Of a stretch of DNA of 38,588 nucleotides, positions 25,808 to 33,792 are shown piece after piece (positions within the stretch are counted from its first letter, which is position 1; the number at the start of each line of letters is the position of its first letter). This DNA is from an uncultured Collinsella sp. (GTDB lineage Bacteria > Actinomycetota > Coriobacteriia > Coriobacteriales > Coriobacteriaceae): the NCBI GenBank assembly GCA_900541025.1, contig UQIL01000025.1, forward strand, positions 1-38,588, written 5' to 3'. The notes beneath the pieces are model-generated. The model was not told where the DNA came from. It ran no database searches and was given only the letters and a program-made list of their open reading frames with translations. A program made the translations under genes and the position numbers.

Positions 25808-27208
25808 ATGGATAAGATTAAGCTCGGTTTTGTGCCTACGCGCCGCAGCATCTTTAGCGCGCCGGACGCGCTTAAGTATCGCGGCCTGACGGCTGATCGC
25901 CTGCGCGAGATCGGTGTCGACATCGTGGACATCGACGACATTAACGACGAGGGCCTGCTGTTTGACGACAGCCATATCGAGCCTATCGTCAAGAAGTTCC
26001 GCGCCGAGGGCGTCGACGGCATCATGCTGTGCCACGCCAACTTTGGTACCGAGTACGTTTGCGCCCGCCTTGCCCGCGAGCTCGGTCTGCCCGTGCTGCT
26101 GTGGGGCCCGCGCGACGAGCGCCCCGAGCCCGACGGCACCCGCCTGCGCGATAGCCAGTGCGGCCTGTTCGCCACAGGCAAGGTTCTGCGCCGTTTCCAG
26201 GTTCCCTTTACCTATATGACCAACTGCCGCCTGACCGATCCCGAGTTCGAGCGCGGCGTCTGGGACTTTTTGGCCGTATGCAATGTGGTCAAGACCTTCA
26301 AGCACACTCGCATCCTGCAGATGGCGACCCGTCCGTTCGACTTCTGGTCCACCATGTGCAACGAGGGCGAGCTGCTCGAGAAGTTCAATATTCAGCTTTC
26401 GCCCATCCCCATGACCGAACTTGTTCAGGCTGTGCACGACGCTCAGGCCGACGAGCAGGCCATGGCCGCCATGCTCGACCACATTCGCCACAGCTTTGAG
26501 ATCTGCATACCCGAGGACAAGGTCCCCGCGGTCGCAGGGCTCGCCATCGCTATGAAGCGCCTGGTCGAGAAGTACGGCTGCAACGCCGGCGCCATCCAGT
26601 GCTGGAACGCCCTGCAGGACGAGCTGGGCATTATGCCCTGCGCCGCCAACGCCATCCTCAACGAGATGGGCATTCCCATCGTATGCGAGACCGATATCCA
26701 CGGCGCCATCACCGCGCTGATGGTCGAGGCCGCCGACCTGGGCCGTCACCGCGGCATGTTCGCCGACTGGACCGTGCGCCATCCCGATAACGAGAACGGC
26801 GAGCTGCTGCAGCACTGCGGCCCCTGGCCCTGCAGCTGCGCGGCCGTCAAGCCCAAGCTCACCTACCCGCTGGCTTTCGACCACCCCGGCGCGCTGACGG
26901 CCGAGGCCAAACACGGCGATCTCACCCTTGCCCGCTTTGACGGCGACAACGGCGAGTATTCGCTGCTGCTGGGCAACGCCCGCGGCATCGACGGCCCGGC
27001 CGGCATGGGCACCTACCTGTGGGTCGAGGTCGAAAACCTCAAGCGCCTCGAGGCCAAGATCGTCGAGGGTCCCTACATTCACCACTGCGTCGCTATTCAC
27101 GCCAACGTGGTGCCGGTGCTCTACGAGGCGTGCAAGTACATCGGCATCCAGCCCGACCTGTACGACCCCATTGAAGAAGACGTCAAAGCCTACCTGCGAG
27201 GAGAGTAG
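25808..27208 (+). CDS. L-fucose/L-arabinose isomerase superfamily protein
   Basis: The 466-residue protein matches the fucose isomerase superfamily in its fold order: a Rossmann-like N-terminal part (IMLCHANFGTEYVCARLAR), a middle domain, and a C-terminal part with GIPIVCETDIHGAITALMVEA, in which Glu294 and Asp296 are likely metal ligands, and HCGPWP (His336). True FucI is longer (about 590), so the substrate need not be fucose: D-arabinose-type or other aldoses are possible. The product ketose would suit the FGGY kinase encoded downstream. The gap to the transketolase gene is only two bases. AGGGGAGG (near 25795-25802) precedes the ATG. Confidence 0.82.
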   Translation: MDKIKLGFVPTRRSIFSAPDALKYRGLTADRLREIGVDIVDIDDINDEGLLFDDSHIEPIVKKFRAEGVDGIMLCHANFGTEYVCARLARELGLPVLLWGPRDERPEPDGTRLRDSQCGLFATGKVLRRFQVPFTYMTNCRLTDPEFERGVWDFLAVCNVVKTFKHTRILQMATRPFDFWSTMCNEGELLEKFNIQLSPIPMTELVQAVHDAQADEQAMAAMLDHIRHSFEICIPEDKVPAVAGLAIAMKRLVEKYGCNAGAIQCWNALQDELGIMPCAANAILNEMGIPIVCETDIHGAITALMVEAADLGRHRGMFADWTVRHPDNENGELLQHCGPWPCSCAAVKPKLTYPLAFDHPGALTAEAKHGDLTLARFDGDNGEYSLLLGNARGIDGPAGMGTYLWVEVENLKRLEAKIVEGPYIHHCVAIHANVVPVLYEACKYIGIQPDLYDPIEEDVKAYLRGE

Positions 27209-27210
27209 AA

Positions 27211-28047
27211 ATGGCAACTATCGAAGAGCTTGAGTCCCTGCGTTGGGACCTTCGCCGCGATTGCGTTGATATCATCATGGCCGGCGCCGGCGGCCATATT
27301 GGCGGCGACATGTCGGTGATCGACGCCCTCATGACCCTCTATGCCAACCACCTTAACATTTCGCCCGAAACCGTCGACGATCCCGACCGCGACCGTTTCG
27401 TGCTCTCCAAGGGCCACGCCATGGAGGCATACTACGCGGTGCTCTGCCACGAGGGCTATCTGGACCTCGACGACGTCAAGGCCCGCTTCTCCAAGTTCGG
27501 CAGCCCCTACATCGGGCATCCCAACAACAAGCTCAAGGGCATCGAGATGAACTCCGGTTCGCTGGGCCATGGCCTGCCCGTGGCCGTCGGCATGGCGCTT
27601 GCCGGCAAGATGGACGGCCGCGACTACCGCGTCTACACCATCATGGGCGACGGCGAGCTTGCCGAGGGCTCGGTCTGGGAGGGCGCCATGAGCGGCGGCA
27701 ACTACCAGCTCGATAACCTGTGCGCGCTCGTGGACCGCAACCGCCTGCAGATCAGCGGCAGCACCGAGGACGTCATGAAGCAGGATTCGCAGGAGGAGCG
27801 CTGGGCCGCCTTCGGCTGGAACGTGCTCTCCATTCCGGGCAACGACATCCAGGCCATCGACGCCGCGCTGACGCTTGCGGCCGAGACCAGCGGAAAGCCC
27901 ACGGTCATCATCCTCAACACGGTGAAGGGCTATGGCTCGCCCGTTATGGAGGACAAGGCCGCCTGGCATCATCACCTGCCCAACGACGAGGAATATGCCC
28001 AGATCATCGCCGATTTCGCTGCCCATAAGGAGGCCATCAATGGCTAA
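27211..28047 (+). CDS. Transketolase, N-terminal (TPP-binding) subunit
   Basis: The 278-residue protein is the pyrophosphate half of a two-subunit transketolase. The thiamine diphosphate motif is visible as MGDGELAEGSVWEGAM followed by NLCALVDRN, and KGHAMEAYYAVL with SGSLGHGLPVAVGMAL are typical of the family. Together with the downstream subunit it would transfer two-carbon units between ketose and aldose phosphates. It is separated from the isomerase gene by two bases. The 3' end overlaps the next ATG by 8 bp (28040-28047), ensuring coupled translation. Confidence 0.93.
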   Translation: MATIEELESLRWDLRRDCVDIIMAGAGGHIGGDMSVIDALMTLYANHLNISPETVDDPDRDRFVLSKGHAMEAYYAVLCHEGYLDLDDVKARFSKFGSPYIGHPNNKLKGIEMNSGSLGHGLPVAVGMALAGKMDGRDYRVYTIMGDGELAEGSVWEGAMSGGNYQLDNLCALVDRNRLQISGSTEDVMKQDSQEERWAAFGWNVLSIPGNDIQAIDAALTLAAETSGKPTVIILNTVKGYGSPVMEDKAAWHHHLPNDEEYAQIIADFAAHKEAING

Positions 28048-28978
28048 CAAGATCGCCAACCGCAAGGTTATCTGCGACACGCTGCTCGAGGCCGCCAAGA
28101 CCGATAAGGACATCGTCGTCCTGTGCTCCGACTCCCGCGGCTCCGCATCGCTCACGCCGTTCTTCGATCAGTATCCCCAGCAGTCCGTCGAGGTCGGCAT
28201 CGCCGAGCAGGACCTGGTGAGTATCGCCGCCGGCATGGCTTCGTGCGGCAAGAAGGCCTGGGCCGCCTCGCCGGCGTCCTTTGTGACCACGCGCTCGTAT
28301 GAGCAGTGCAAGGTCGACGTTTCGTACTCCAACACCAACGTCAAGCTCATCGGCATCTCGGGCGGCGTGTCCTACGGCGCTCTGGGCATGAGCCATCACT
28401 CCGCGCAGGATATCGCCGCCATGAGCGCTATCCCGAACATGCGCGTGTATCTGCCGAGCGATCGTTTTCAGACCGCCGAGCTCGTGCGCGCCCTGGTCGC
28501 CGACAACAAGCCAGCCTACATCCGCGTGGGGCGCAACCCGGTCGAGGACGTGTACACCGAGGATGAGTGCCCGTTCCAGATGGACCGCGCTACCTGGGTG
28601 CGCCGCGGCACCGATGTGACGATCGTCGCCACCGGCGAGATGGTCCGCCATGCCGTGGACGCCGCCGACTTGCTGGCCGAGCAGGGCATCTCGGCAACGG
28701 TGCTCGACATGTACTGTGTGAAGCCGCTCGACGCCGAGGCCGTGATTGAGGCCGCCGGGGCCACGCGCGCCGTCGTGACCGTCGAGGAGCACAGCCCCTT
28801 CGGTGGCCTGGGTTCCATGGTCGCGCAGGTCGTGGGCGAGCATTGCCCGCGTCCGGTCAAGTGCCTGAGCCTGCCCGACGCGCCGGTCATTACCGGCACC
28901 TCGCCCGAGGTCTTCGCGCACTACGGCCTCACCGGCGAAGGAATCGCCAAGACCGTTGCCGAGTTCCTCGGCAACTAG
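28040..28978 (+). CDS. Transketolase, C-terminal (pyrimidine-binding) subunit
   Basis: The 312-residue protein has the pyrimidine-binding half (VGIAEQDLVSIAAGMASCGK, with the activating glutamate) and the transketolase C-terminal domain (about 190-310, EEHSPFGGLGS). AAGGAGG precedes the ATG at 28040, which overlaps the stop of the first subunit by 8 bp. Split transketolases are common in Gram-positive bacteria and archaea. A second, complete transketolase elsewhere in the genome would be expected to serve central metabolism if this operon is pathway-specific. Confidence 0.93.
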   Translation: MANKIANRKVICDTLLEAAKTDKDIVVLCSDSRGSASLTPFFDQYPQQSVEVGIAEQDLVSIAAGMASCGKKAWAASPASFVTTRSYEQCKVDVSYSNTNVKLIGISGGVSYGALGMSHHSAQDIAAMSAIPNMRVYLPSDRFQTAELVRALVADNKPAYIRVGRNPVEDVYTEDECPFQMDRATWVRRGTDVTIVATGEMVRHAVDAADLLAEQGISATVLDMYCVKPLDAEAVIEAAGATRAVVTVEEHSPFGGLGSMVAQVVGEHCPRPVKCLSLPDAPVITGTSPEVFAHYGLTGEGIAKTVAEFLGN

Positions 28979-28994
28979 TAGACACAGACGCTGC

Positions 28995-29095
28995 GCGGCC
29001 GCCAAGCACCGCACCTTGCCGTTCAAACCGTCGCTTGCGTACACAAAGTACGCGGCGCTCCTCTTTCACGGCAATCTGCGGCACTTGGCGGTCGC
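28995..29095 (+). repeat. Long imperfect hairpin inside the sugar operon
   Basis: A 28-base arm (28995-29022) pairs with 29068-29095 at 23 of 28 positions. An inner perfect helix GCGTAC (29037-29042) with GTACGC (29048-29053) caps it. There is no T-run. It lies between the transketolase and kinase genes and may limit or separate kinase expression. It may be a multi-copy intergenic repeat. Confidence 0.75.
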
Positions 29096-29149
29096 TCGCT
29101 CCTTGTCCGCCAGGCTGTCTTTGATTTGGCGGAAGGAATGGGAGAGTAC

Positions 29150-30640
29150 ATGAGCAAATACATCATCGGAATCGATCAATCCACGCAGGGCACGAAGGCG
29201 CTGCTGGTGGACGAGGGCGGCCATCTGATTCATCGTGCCGACCGCTCGCATCGCCAGATTGTCAATGATGCCGGCTGGGTGAGCCATGATCCGGTCGAGA
29301 TCGCCGCCAACGTGTTGGCCGTGGCGCGTGCCGTGGTGGAGGAGACCGGGGTCAATCCGGCCGACATTGCTGGTATTGGCATCTCCAACCAGCGCGAGAC
29401 CACCGTTGCCTGGAACCGCACGACGGGCGAGCCGCTGTGCGACGCCGTGGTGTGGCAGTGTGCCCGCGCCCGCGAGCTGTGTGACGAGCTTGCGGCGCGC
29501 GAAGGCGTGGCAGAGCTGGTGCGTGACACAACGGGCCTGGTGCTCTCGCCCTACTATCCGGCGGGCAAGATGGCTTGGATTCTCGCGAACGTTCCGGCGG
29601 CTGCCGAGGCCGCGGCGTCGGGTGAGCTTTGCCTTGGCACGATTGACGCCTGGGTGGTCTGGACGCTCACGGGCGGCGCCGAGTTCCGCTGCGACTGGTC
29701 CAACGCCAGCCGTACGCAGCTCTTTGACCTGCGCCGCGGCTGCTGGAGCGAGCCGGTGTGCGAGGCCTTTGGCATCGACACTGCCTGCCTGCCGCAGGTG
29801 ACCGATTCCGACGGCCTGTTCGGTACAACGGACCTGGGCGGCTTTTTGCCGGCGCCCGTGCCTGTGCACGGCGTGCTCGGCGACAGCCATGCGGCCTTGT
29901 TTGCACAGGGCTGCCACAGCCGCGGCATGGCCAAGGCGACGTATGGCACCGGCAGTTCGGTCATGATGAACGTCGGCGACGAGTTCGTCGCCAGCTCGCA
30001 CGGGCTTTCGAGCTCACTTGCGTGGCGCATGGACGGCGTGACCGAGTACGTGCTCGAGGGCAACGTGAGCTACGCCGGCGCCGTCAAGACGTGGCTGCGC
30101 GACGACCTGGAGCTCATCAATAACCCCGAAGAGGTCACCGACCTGTGCTATGCCGCCAGCCCGGCGAGCCGCGTCTACTTTGTGCCGGCGTTTACCGGCC
30201 TGGGCGCGCCGCACTGGGCGAGTGACGCCGAGGGCTGCGTCTTTGGCATGACGCGCACCACCGGCCGCGCGGAGTTCGTGAAGGCTGCCGACGAGTCGAT
30301 CGCCTATCAGATCTTCGACGTGATCGATGCGATGGTCGAGGATTCGGGCGCGGCGCTGGCCGAGCTTCGCGTTGACGGCGGTCCCACACGCGATGCGTAC
30401 CTGATGCAGTTTGAGAGCGACCTGGTGGGCTCGCCCATCCGCATCGCGAGCAACGATGAGATGAGCGGCCTGGGTGCGGCTTGGGCCTGCGGCATTGCGC
30501 TGGGCATGTACACGCGCGACGTGGTTGACGTGTACGGTGCCCGCGGCATTGTGGAGCCCTCGATGCCCGCCGACGAGCGAGCCAAAAAGATCGGCGGCTG
30601 GCGCCATGCGGTGGCCGCGACTATCTCGTACACCGCCTAG
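29150..30640 (+). CDS. FGGY-family carbohydrate kinase
   Basis: The 496-residue protein opens with YIIGIDQSTQGTKALLVDEGG, the FGGY phosphate-1 motif, and has SNQRETTVAW, then YGTGSSVMMNVG and DGGPTRDAYLMQFESDLVG in the C-terminal domain. Length and motifs fit the glycerol kinase/xylulokinase group; the Q-S-T and R-E-T segments are glycerol-kinase-like, but the operon suggests a ketose substrate from the isomerase. The ATG at 29150 has GGGAGAG in front; alternatives at 29138 and 29126 are less favourable because the family's N-terminus starts at MSKYI. It is the last gene of the operon. Confidence 0.88.
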   Translation: MSKYIIGIDQSTQGTKALLVDEGGHLIHRADRSHRQIVNDAGWVSHDPVEIAANVLAVARAVVEETGVNPADIAGIGISNQRETTVAWNRTTGEPLCDAVVWQCARARELCDELAAREGVAELVRDTTGLVLSPYYPAGKMAWILANVPAAAEAAASGELCLGTIDAWVVWTLTGGAEFRCDWSNASRTQLFDLRRGCWSEPVCEAFGIDTACLPQVTDSDGLFGTTDLGGFLPAPVPVHGVLGDSHAALFAQGCHSRGMAKATYGTGSSVMMNVGDEFVASSHGLSSSLAWRMDGVTEYVLEGNVSYAGAVKTWLRDDLELINNPEEVTDLCYAASPASRVYFVPAFTGLGAPHWASDAEGCVFGMTRTTGRAEFVKAADESIAYQIFDVIDAMVEDSGAALAELRVDGGPTRDAYLMQFESDLVGSPIRIASNDEMSGLGAAWACGIALGMYTRDVVDVYGARGIVEPSMPADERAKKIGGWRHAVAATISYTA

Positions 30641-30650
30641 CATGATTTTT

Positions 30651-30689
30651 CTGGGACGGGGATCAAATAATCATCGGTCCTCGTCCCAG
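30651..30689 (+). repeat. GGGACGGGG-type hairpin after kinase
   Basis: CTGGGACGGGGA (30651-30662) pairs with TCCTCGTCCCAG (30678-30689), one mismatch, directly after the kinase stop. No downstream T-run. It shares GGGACGGGG with the palindrome at 32099-32175, from which only the IS3 element now separates it. Confidence 0.65.
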
Positions 30690-30735
30690 GTGGCTAATGA
30701 ACTGCGCCCCAAATCTTGGACGCCCTAAATAGCGA

Positions 30736-31641
30736 CTAGGCCGCGAGGGCCTGATTCCGGAACTCCTCCGGGGTCAGGCCCTTCAATCTTACCTGCCTCC
30801 GGCTCGTGTTCCAGTGGACTATGTATTCCTCCAGGTCGCGTTTGAAATCCTCGAACGTCTTCCACTCGCGGCCCCTGTAGAACTCGTCCTTGACGTGGCC
30901 GAAGAGCTGCTCGGTGGCGGCATTGTCGATGCAGTTCGCCTTCCTGGACATGCTCTGGACGATGCCGACGGCCTCGAGCCTGGATGTGTATGAGGCGTGC
31001 TGGTACTGCCAGCCCCGGTCCGAGTGCATGGTCGGGGCGGCGCCCTCGGGGATCTTGGACAGCAGCTCGTCGAGCATCCTCACCTGCTGGGACATGTCTG
31101 GCGTGGTCGATATGTCGCTCGCCACGATCTCCTTGGTGCAGAAGTCCAGCGTCGGGGCCCAGTAGGCCTTGCCGCCCGCCACCTTGAACTCGGTGACGTC
31201 CGTCCCCAGCTTCCGCCACGGGGCCCCGGCGTCGAAATCCCTCGCGATCACGTTCTCGAACGTTCTGCCGACGACGCCCTTGTACGAGTTGTACCTGTGG
31301 TAGGCCGTCTCGCGTCTGATCCCGCAGCGAATCCCCATCTCGCGCATCATCTTGAGCACGGTCTTGTCGGCTATCACGGCCCCCTCTTCCGCCCTGAGGC
31401 ACATCGCTATCTGCCGGTGCCCGCAGCCGTTGGCGGTGCGCGAGAAGATCTCGGCGGCCGCCTCCCGGAGCTCGGGGCGCGTGGGCCTCGGCGGGTGCGC
31501 GAGGGCGTAGTAGTAGGTCGACCGCTTGAGCTCGGCGCATGCGAGCAGGTGCCCGAGCGCGTGCCCCTCGGCGCGCAGGGCCGCGACCGCTTCGGCCTTC
31601 GCCCTGGTCAGAGCCCGTCCCTCTCGACCAGGGCGCGTAAT
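30736..31641 (-). CDS. IS3-family transposase OrfB (rve integrase core)
   Basis: The reading frame is continuous for 302 codons after the slippery site. It starts ITRPGREGRALTRAKAEAV, passes LKRSTYYYALAHPP (the HTH-like region), HRQIAMCLRAEEG, and has the DDE catalytic set in TDVTEF, HSDRGWQY and DNAATEQLFGHVKDE. The C-terminus is VHWNTSRRQVRLKGLTPEEF, the common rve_3 ending. No independent start codon with a ribosome binding site is seen, so it is expected as an OrfAB fusion by -1 frameshifting. Confidence 0.9.
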   Translation of the reverse strand: MTRPGREGRALTRAKAEAVAALRAEGHALGHLLACAELKRSTYYYALAHPPRPTRPELREAAAEIFSRTANGCGHRQIAMCLRAEEGAVIADKTVLKMMREMGIRCGIRRETAYHRYNSYKGVVGRTFENVIARDFDAGAPWRKLGTDVTEFKVAGGKAYWAPTLDFCTKEIVASDISTTPDMSQQVRMLDELLSKIPEGAAPTMHSDRGWQYQHASYTSRLEAVGIVQSMSRKANCIDNAATEQLFGHVKDEFYRGREWKTFEDFKRDLEEYIVHWNTSRRQVRLKGLTPEEFRNQALAA

Positions 31642-32050
31642 TTTTTTAGGTAGGCCACCTCGGCCTCGCCCTGGAACCGCTCGGCCGGCCTTTGGGCCTC
31701 GGGCGCAGGGCCTCCGCGCCGCCCCGGCGGTATAGCGCGCACCACTTCTTGAGCGGCGACATCGACATTATGCCGAACGCCGCCATCGCCTCGGTCTTCG
31801 TCATGCCGCCGTCGACGACGGCGGAGGCGGCGGCGACCTTCTGCTCGTATGTGTACCTGCCCTGCTTTCCGTCCATGCGCAGCAGCACCTCGCTCCCGAA
31901 CGCGCGGTATATCTCCTGCCATCTTCTCACGGCTTCCGCGGGAAGCGAAAGGGCGATCGCGGCAGATTTATACCTGTGCCCGAGCTCGAAGAGCCCTATG
32001 GCCGCCTTCCTGGCCTCGACATCATGCTTCACCCTCAAATCAACGCGCAT
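31608..32050 (-). pseudogene. IS3-family OrfA, frameshifted
   Basis: The ATG at 32050 follows GGGAGG and begins MRVDLRVKHDVEARKAAIGL with the expected helix-turn-helix (SLPAEAVRRWQEIYRAFG). The family-like reading runs to RPRPKGRP near 31695, then continues into a stop at 31646 in that frame. The leucine-zipper end of OrfA (EAEVAYLKKLRALVERDGL) lies in a different frame up to the stop at 31608. A net 1-base loss or 2-base gain near 31670-31700 therefore breaks the gene, unless the sequence has an error. Transposition of this copy may be impaired. Confidence 0.7.
31641..31647 (-). other. A7 slippery site for -1 frameshift in IS3 element
   Basis: On the minus strand seven adenines follow CT in CTAAAAAAATTACG. 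Reading CTA-AAA-AAA in the OrfA end frame and slipping back one base leads directly into ATT-ACG, the orfB frame. This is the usual programmed -1 arrangement of IS3-family elements. Confidence 0.8.
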
Positions 32051-32098
32051 AAAGAAAGCCTCCCATTTCTCATGTCCAAGAAATGGGAGGCAGTTCAT

Positions 32099-32175
32099 AA
32101 TTTGGGACGGGGCTTTTTTGACTGGTATGATTGGTGTGACCATTCGAACCAGCTAAAAGAGCCCCGTCCCAAATT
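32099..32175 (+). repeat. 77-bp palindrome upstream of luxS
   Basis: AATTTGGGACGGGGCT (32099-32114) is the exact complement of 32160-32175. The arms continue imperfectly inward (T-run with AAAA, CTGGT with ACCAG) to an inner TGGT-gtg-ACCA hairpin. The 3' end lies 20 bp before the luxS ATG. It could be an attenuator, a MITE-like element or a REP-type palindrome. The first T-run sits inside the stem, not after it. Confidence 0.8.
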
Positions 32176-32195
32176 GACTATCGAGAGGATCTGCC

Positions 32196-32684
32196 ATGGA
32201 GCGCATTGCGAGCTTTTCTGTCGATCATCTGCTGCTTGAGCCCGGCGTATACGTGAGTCGCATCGACCGCGATCCGGCGACCGGCGCTGCCGTCACCACC
32301 TTTGACCTGCGTCTGACCACGCCCAATAAAGAGCCGGTCATGAACACGGCTGAGTGCCACACCATCGAGCACCTGGGTGCGACCTTCCTTCGCAATCATG
32401 CCGAGTGGTCGAGCCGTATCGTTTACTTTGGCCCCATGGGCTGCCGCACGGGCTTTTACCTGGTCGTGTTTGGCGAGGTGACGAGCGAGGAAATCCTGCC
32501 GCTCGTGCGCGAGCTCTTTGAGTTCGTCGCCGACTTTGAGGGCGATGTCCCCGGTGCCGCTCCCGAGGAGTGCGGCAACTACCTGGACCAGAACCTTCCC
32601 ATGGCAAACTGGCTCGCGCGCCGCTACCTCGACCGCGACCTGGCCGATATCGACGAGAAGCACCTGCACTACCAGCAGGCGTAA
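32196..32684 (+). CDS. luxS: S-ribosylhomocysteine lyase LuxS
   Basis: The 162-residue protein is of the normal length. The metal site HTIEH (His55, Glu58, His59) and Cys126 in EECGNYLDQNLPMA are present, as is the catalytic Cys83 in GPMGCRTGFYL. LuxS splits S-ribosylhomocysteine into homocysteine and DPD, the precursor of autoinducer-2, in the activated methyl cycle. GAGAGGAT lies seven bases before the ATG. The gene is transcribed alone and follows an IS3 element and a large palindrome, which may affect its expression. Confidence 0.97.
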   Translation: MERIASFSVDHLLLEPGVYVSRIDRDPATGAAVTTFDLRLTTPNKEPVMNTAECHTIEHLGATFLRNHAEWSSRIVYFGPMGCRTGFYLVVFGEVTSEEILPLVRELFEFVADFEGDVPGAAPEECGNYLDQNLPMANWLARRYLDRDLADIDEKHLHYQQA

Positions 32685-32702
32685 GGATTGCCTTCTGCTT
32701 CT

Positions 32703-32745
32703 AAACCGTTCACATGGAGATATCGACCGTTTAACTGTTTAGTAA
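32703..32745 (+). promoter_or_regulatory. CCGTTTA/TGTTTA elements upstream of second antiterminator
   Basis: AAACCGTTCAC (32703), GACCGTTTAA (32725) and CTGTTTAGTAA (32735) repeat the elements found before the LacI and isomerase genes. They lie just after luxS and before the leader terminator at 32806, where an operator for the second PTS operon is plausible. Confidence 0.4.
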
Positions 32746-32805
32746 TGTTCACACGAGGTCATTTACGGTGTTTCGCTTAAACTGGCAACCAGAGTGATAT
32801 TCAGG

Positions 32806-32869
32806 CAAGGCTCCTGAAGCAGCATCTGTCGACATTGATTGTCGGATTCTGCTTCGGGAGCCTTGTTTT
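32806..32869 (+). terminator. Leader terminator of second antiterminator/PTS operon
   Basis: A 17-base arm (32806-32822, CAAGGCTCCTGAAGCAG) pairs with 32849-32865 (one mismatch) and TTTT follows, 16 bp before the antiterminator ATG. An inner CGACA/TGTCG helix fills the loop. A CAGGCAAGGC just at its 5' edge (from 32803) resembles the 3' half of a RAT, but the 5' half (GGATTGTTACTG) is not recognisable, so the RAT would be degenerate. Confidence 0.8.
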
Positions 32870-32884
32870 GTTTAAGGGGGACAC

Positions 32885-33724
32885 ATGGAAATCGTTAAAC
32901 GAATTAACACCAGCGCTGTCCTCTGCATCGACGGAAATGGCAGGCAGCTGGTGGCATTCGGGCGTGGCCTGGGGTTTAAGGACGTTGGCGATGAATTACC
33001 GCTCTCGGAGATTCAACGAACGTTCTATAACGTTAGTTCCCGCTACATCGCTCTCATTGATGAAGTCTCGGATGAACTTCTCGAGCTGACCTCGGATGTT
33101 ATTGATATGTCGACAGGACTGCTTCCCTATGAAGTAAGCCCTAATTTGCCGTTTATTCTTGCGGACCATATCGCGTATGAAATTAAGCGCAAGGAGCAAA
33201 ACATTGTTGTCCATATGCCCTTGTCTTTTGATGTTCGCCAACAATATCCCGTCGAATTCAAAATCGGCGAGTACGCGCTTCGAATAATCAGGAAACGTCT
33301 CAATGTTAGGCTTCCCGCTCATGAGACAGTTGGAATTGCCATGGCGTTTATCAATAACATGGCCGATTCGGATTCATGTGAGCTGGCTGAAGAGTTTGGC
33401 ACGGACGTTTACGATCGCGTTCTCGAAGAATCAACTATTGCTGTTGAAAGACGGCTTGGTATTCAAGTTGATCGGGAGGGCTTCGATTATGCAAGGTTCG
33501 CAACCCACCTTCAGTACCTATTCAATAGGTTGAACTCTGGCGAAAGTATCGTAAGCGACAACCGCAAGATGTATCTCTCGCTCAAAGATGAATATCCGGT
33601 GGCATCGGCGTGCGCCGATGACATCGCTTCTGTTCTCAGCCGGCTGACGGGCCAAGAACTTATAGACGAAGAAAGACTCTATCTGATGATGCATATCAAT
33701 CGAATCGCATCGAAAGCTAGGTAA
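32885..33724 (+). CDS. BglG/LicT-type transcription antiterminator (second copy)
   Basis: The 279-residue protein has the RNA-binding domain (about 1-55, IVKRINTSAVLCIDGNGRQLVAFGRG) and two PRD domains. LicT histidine positions map to His95, Ala154, His208 and His270: the second PRD1 histidine is again absent, here as Ala. AAGGGGG precedes the ATG at 32885. The gene heads an operon with an EIIBC and an esterase. Base use is less GC-rich than in neighbouring genes. It should relieve the leader terminator at 32806. Confidence 0.92.
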   Translation: MEIVKRINTSAVLCIDGNGRQLVAFGRGLGFKDVGDELPLSEIQRTFYNVSSRYIALIDEVSDELLELTSDVIDMSTGLLPYEVSPNLPFILADHIAYEIKRKEQNIVVHMPLSFDVRQQYPVEFKIGEYALRIIRKRLNVRLPAHETVGIAMAFINNMADSDSCELAEEFGTDVYDRVLEESTIAVERRLGIQVDREGFDYARFATHLQYLFNRLNSGESIVSDNRKMYLSLKDEYPVASACADDIASVLSRLTGQELIDEERLYLMMHINRIASKAR

Positions 33725-33792
33725 TTGGTCGGCGAAGGCGCGCGCTTTGCCGATGGTTACATATAAAATACAACATGGGAGAAATGGTATTT

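Larger units (their letters stand above)
30698..32097 (-). mobile_element. IS3-family insertion sequence (IS150-like), 1,400 bp
   Basis: Ends are imperfect inverted repeats starting TGAACTGC: TGAACTGCGCCCCAAATC on the left (from 30698) and the complement of TGAACTGCCTCCCATTTC on the right (ending 32097), both continuing with TTGGAC. The 3-bp target duplication TAA flanks both sides (30695-30697 and 32098-32100). Inside are orfA, an A7 slippery site and orfB on the minus strand. The insertion lies between the kinase operon and luxS and looks recent. Confidence 0.93.

Noticed and set aside
32120..32160. tRNA fragment or att site from GGTTCGAA on the minus strand
   Set aside because: The flanking bases do not form an acceptor or T-arm, and the word is explained by the palindrome at 32099-32175.
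32777..32815. Complete RAT element before the second antiterminator
   Set aside because: Only the 3' half (CAGGCAAGGC) is RAT-like; no GGATTGTTACTG can be found, so only the terminator is reported.
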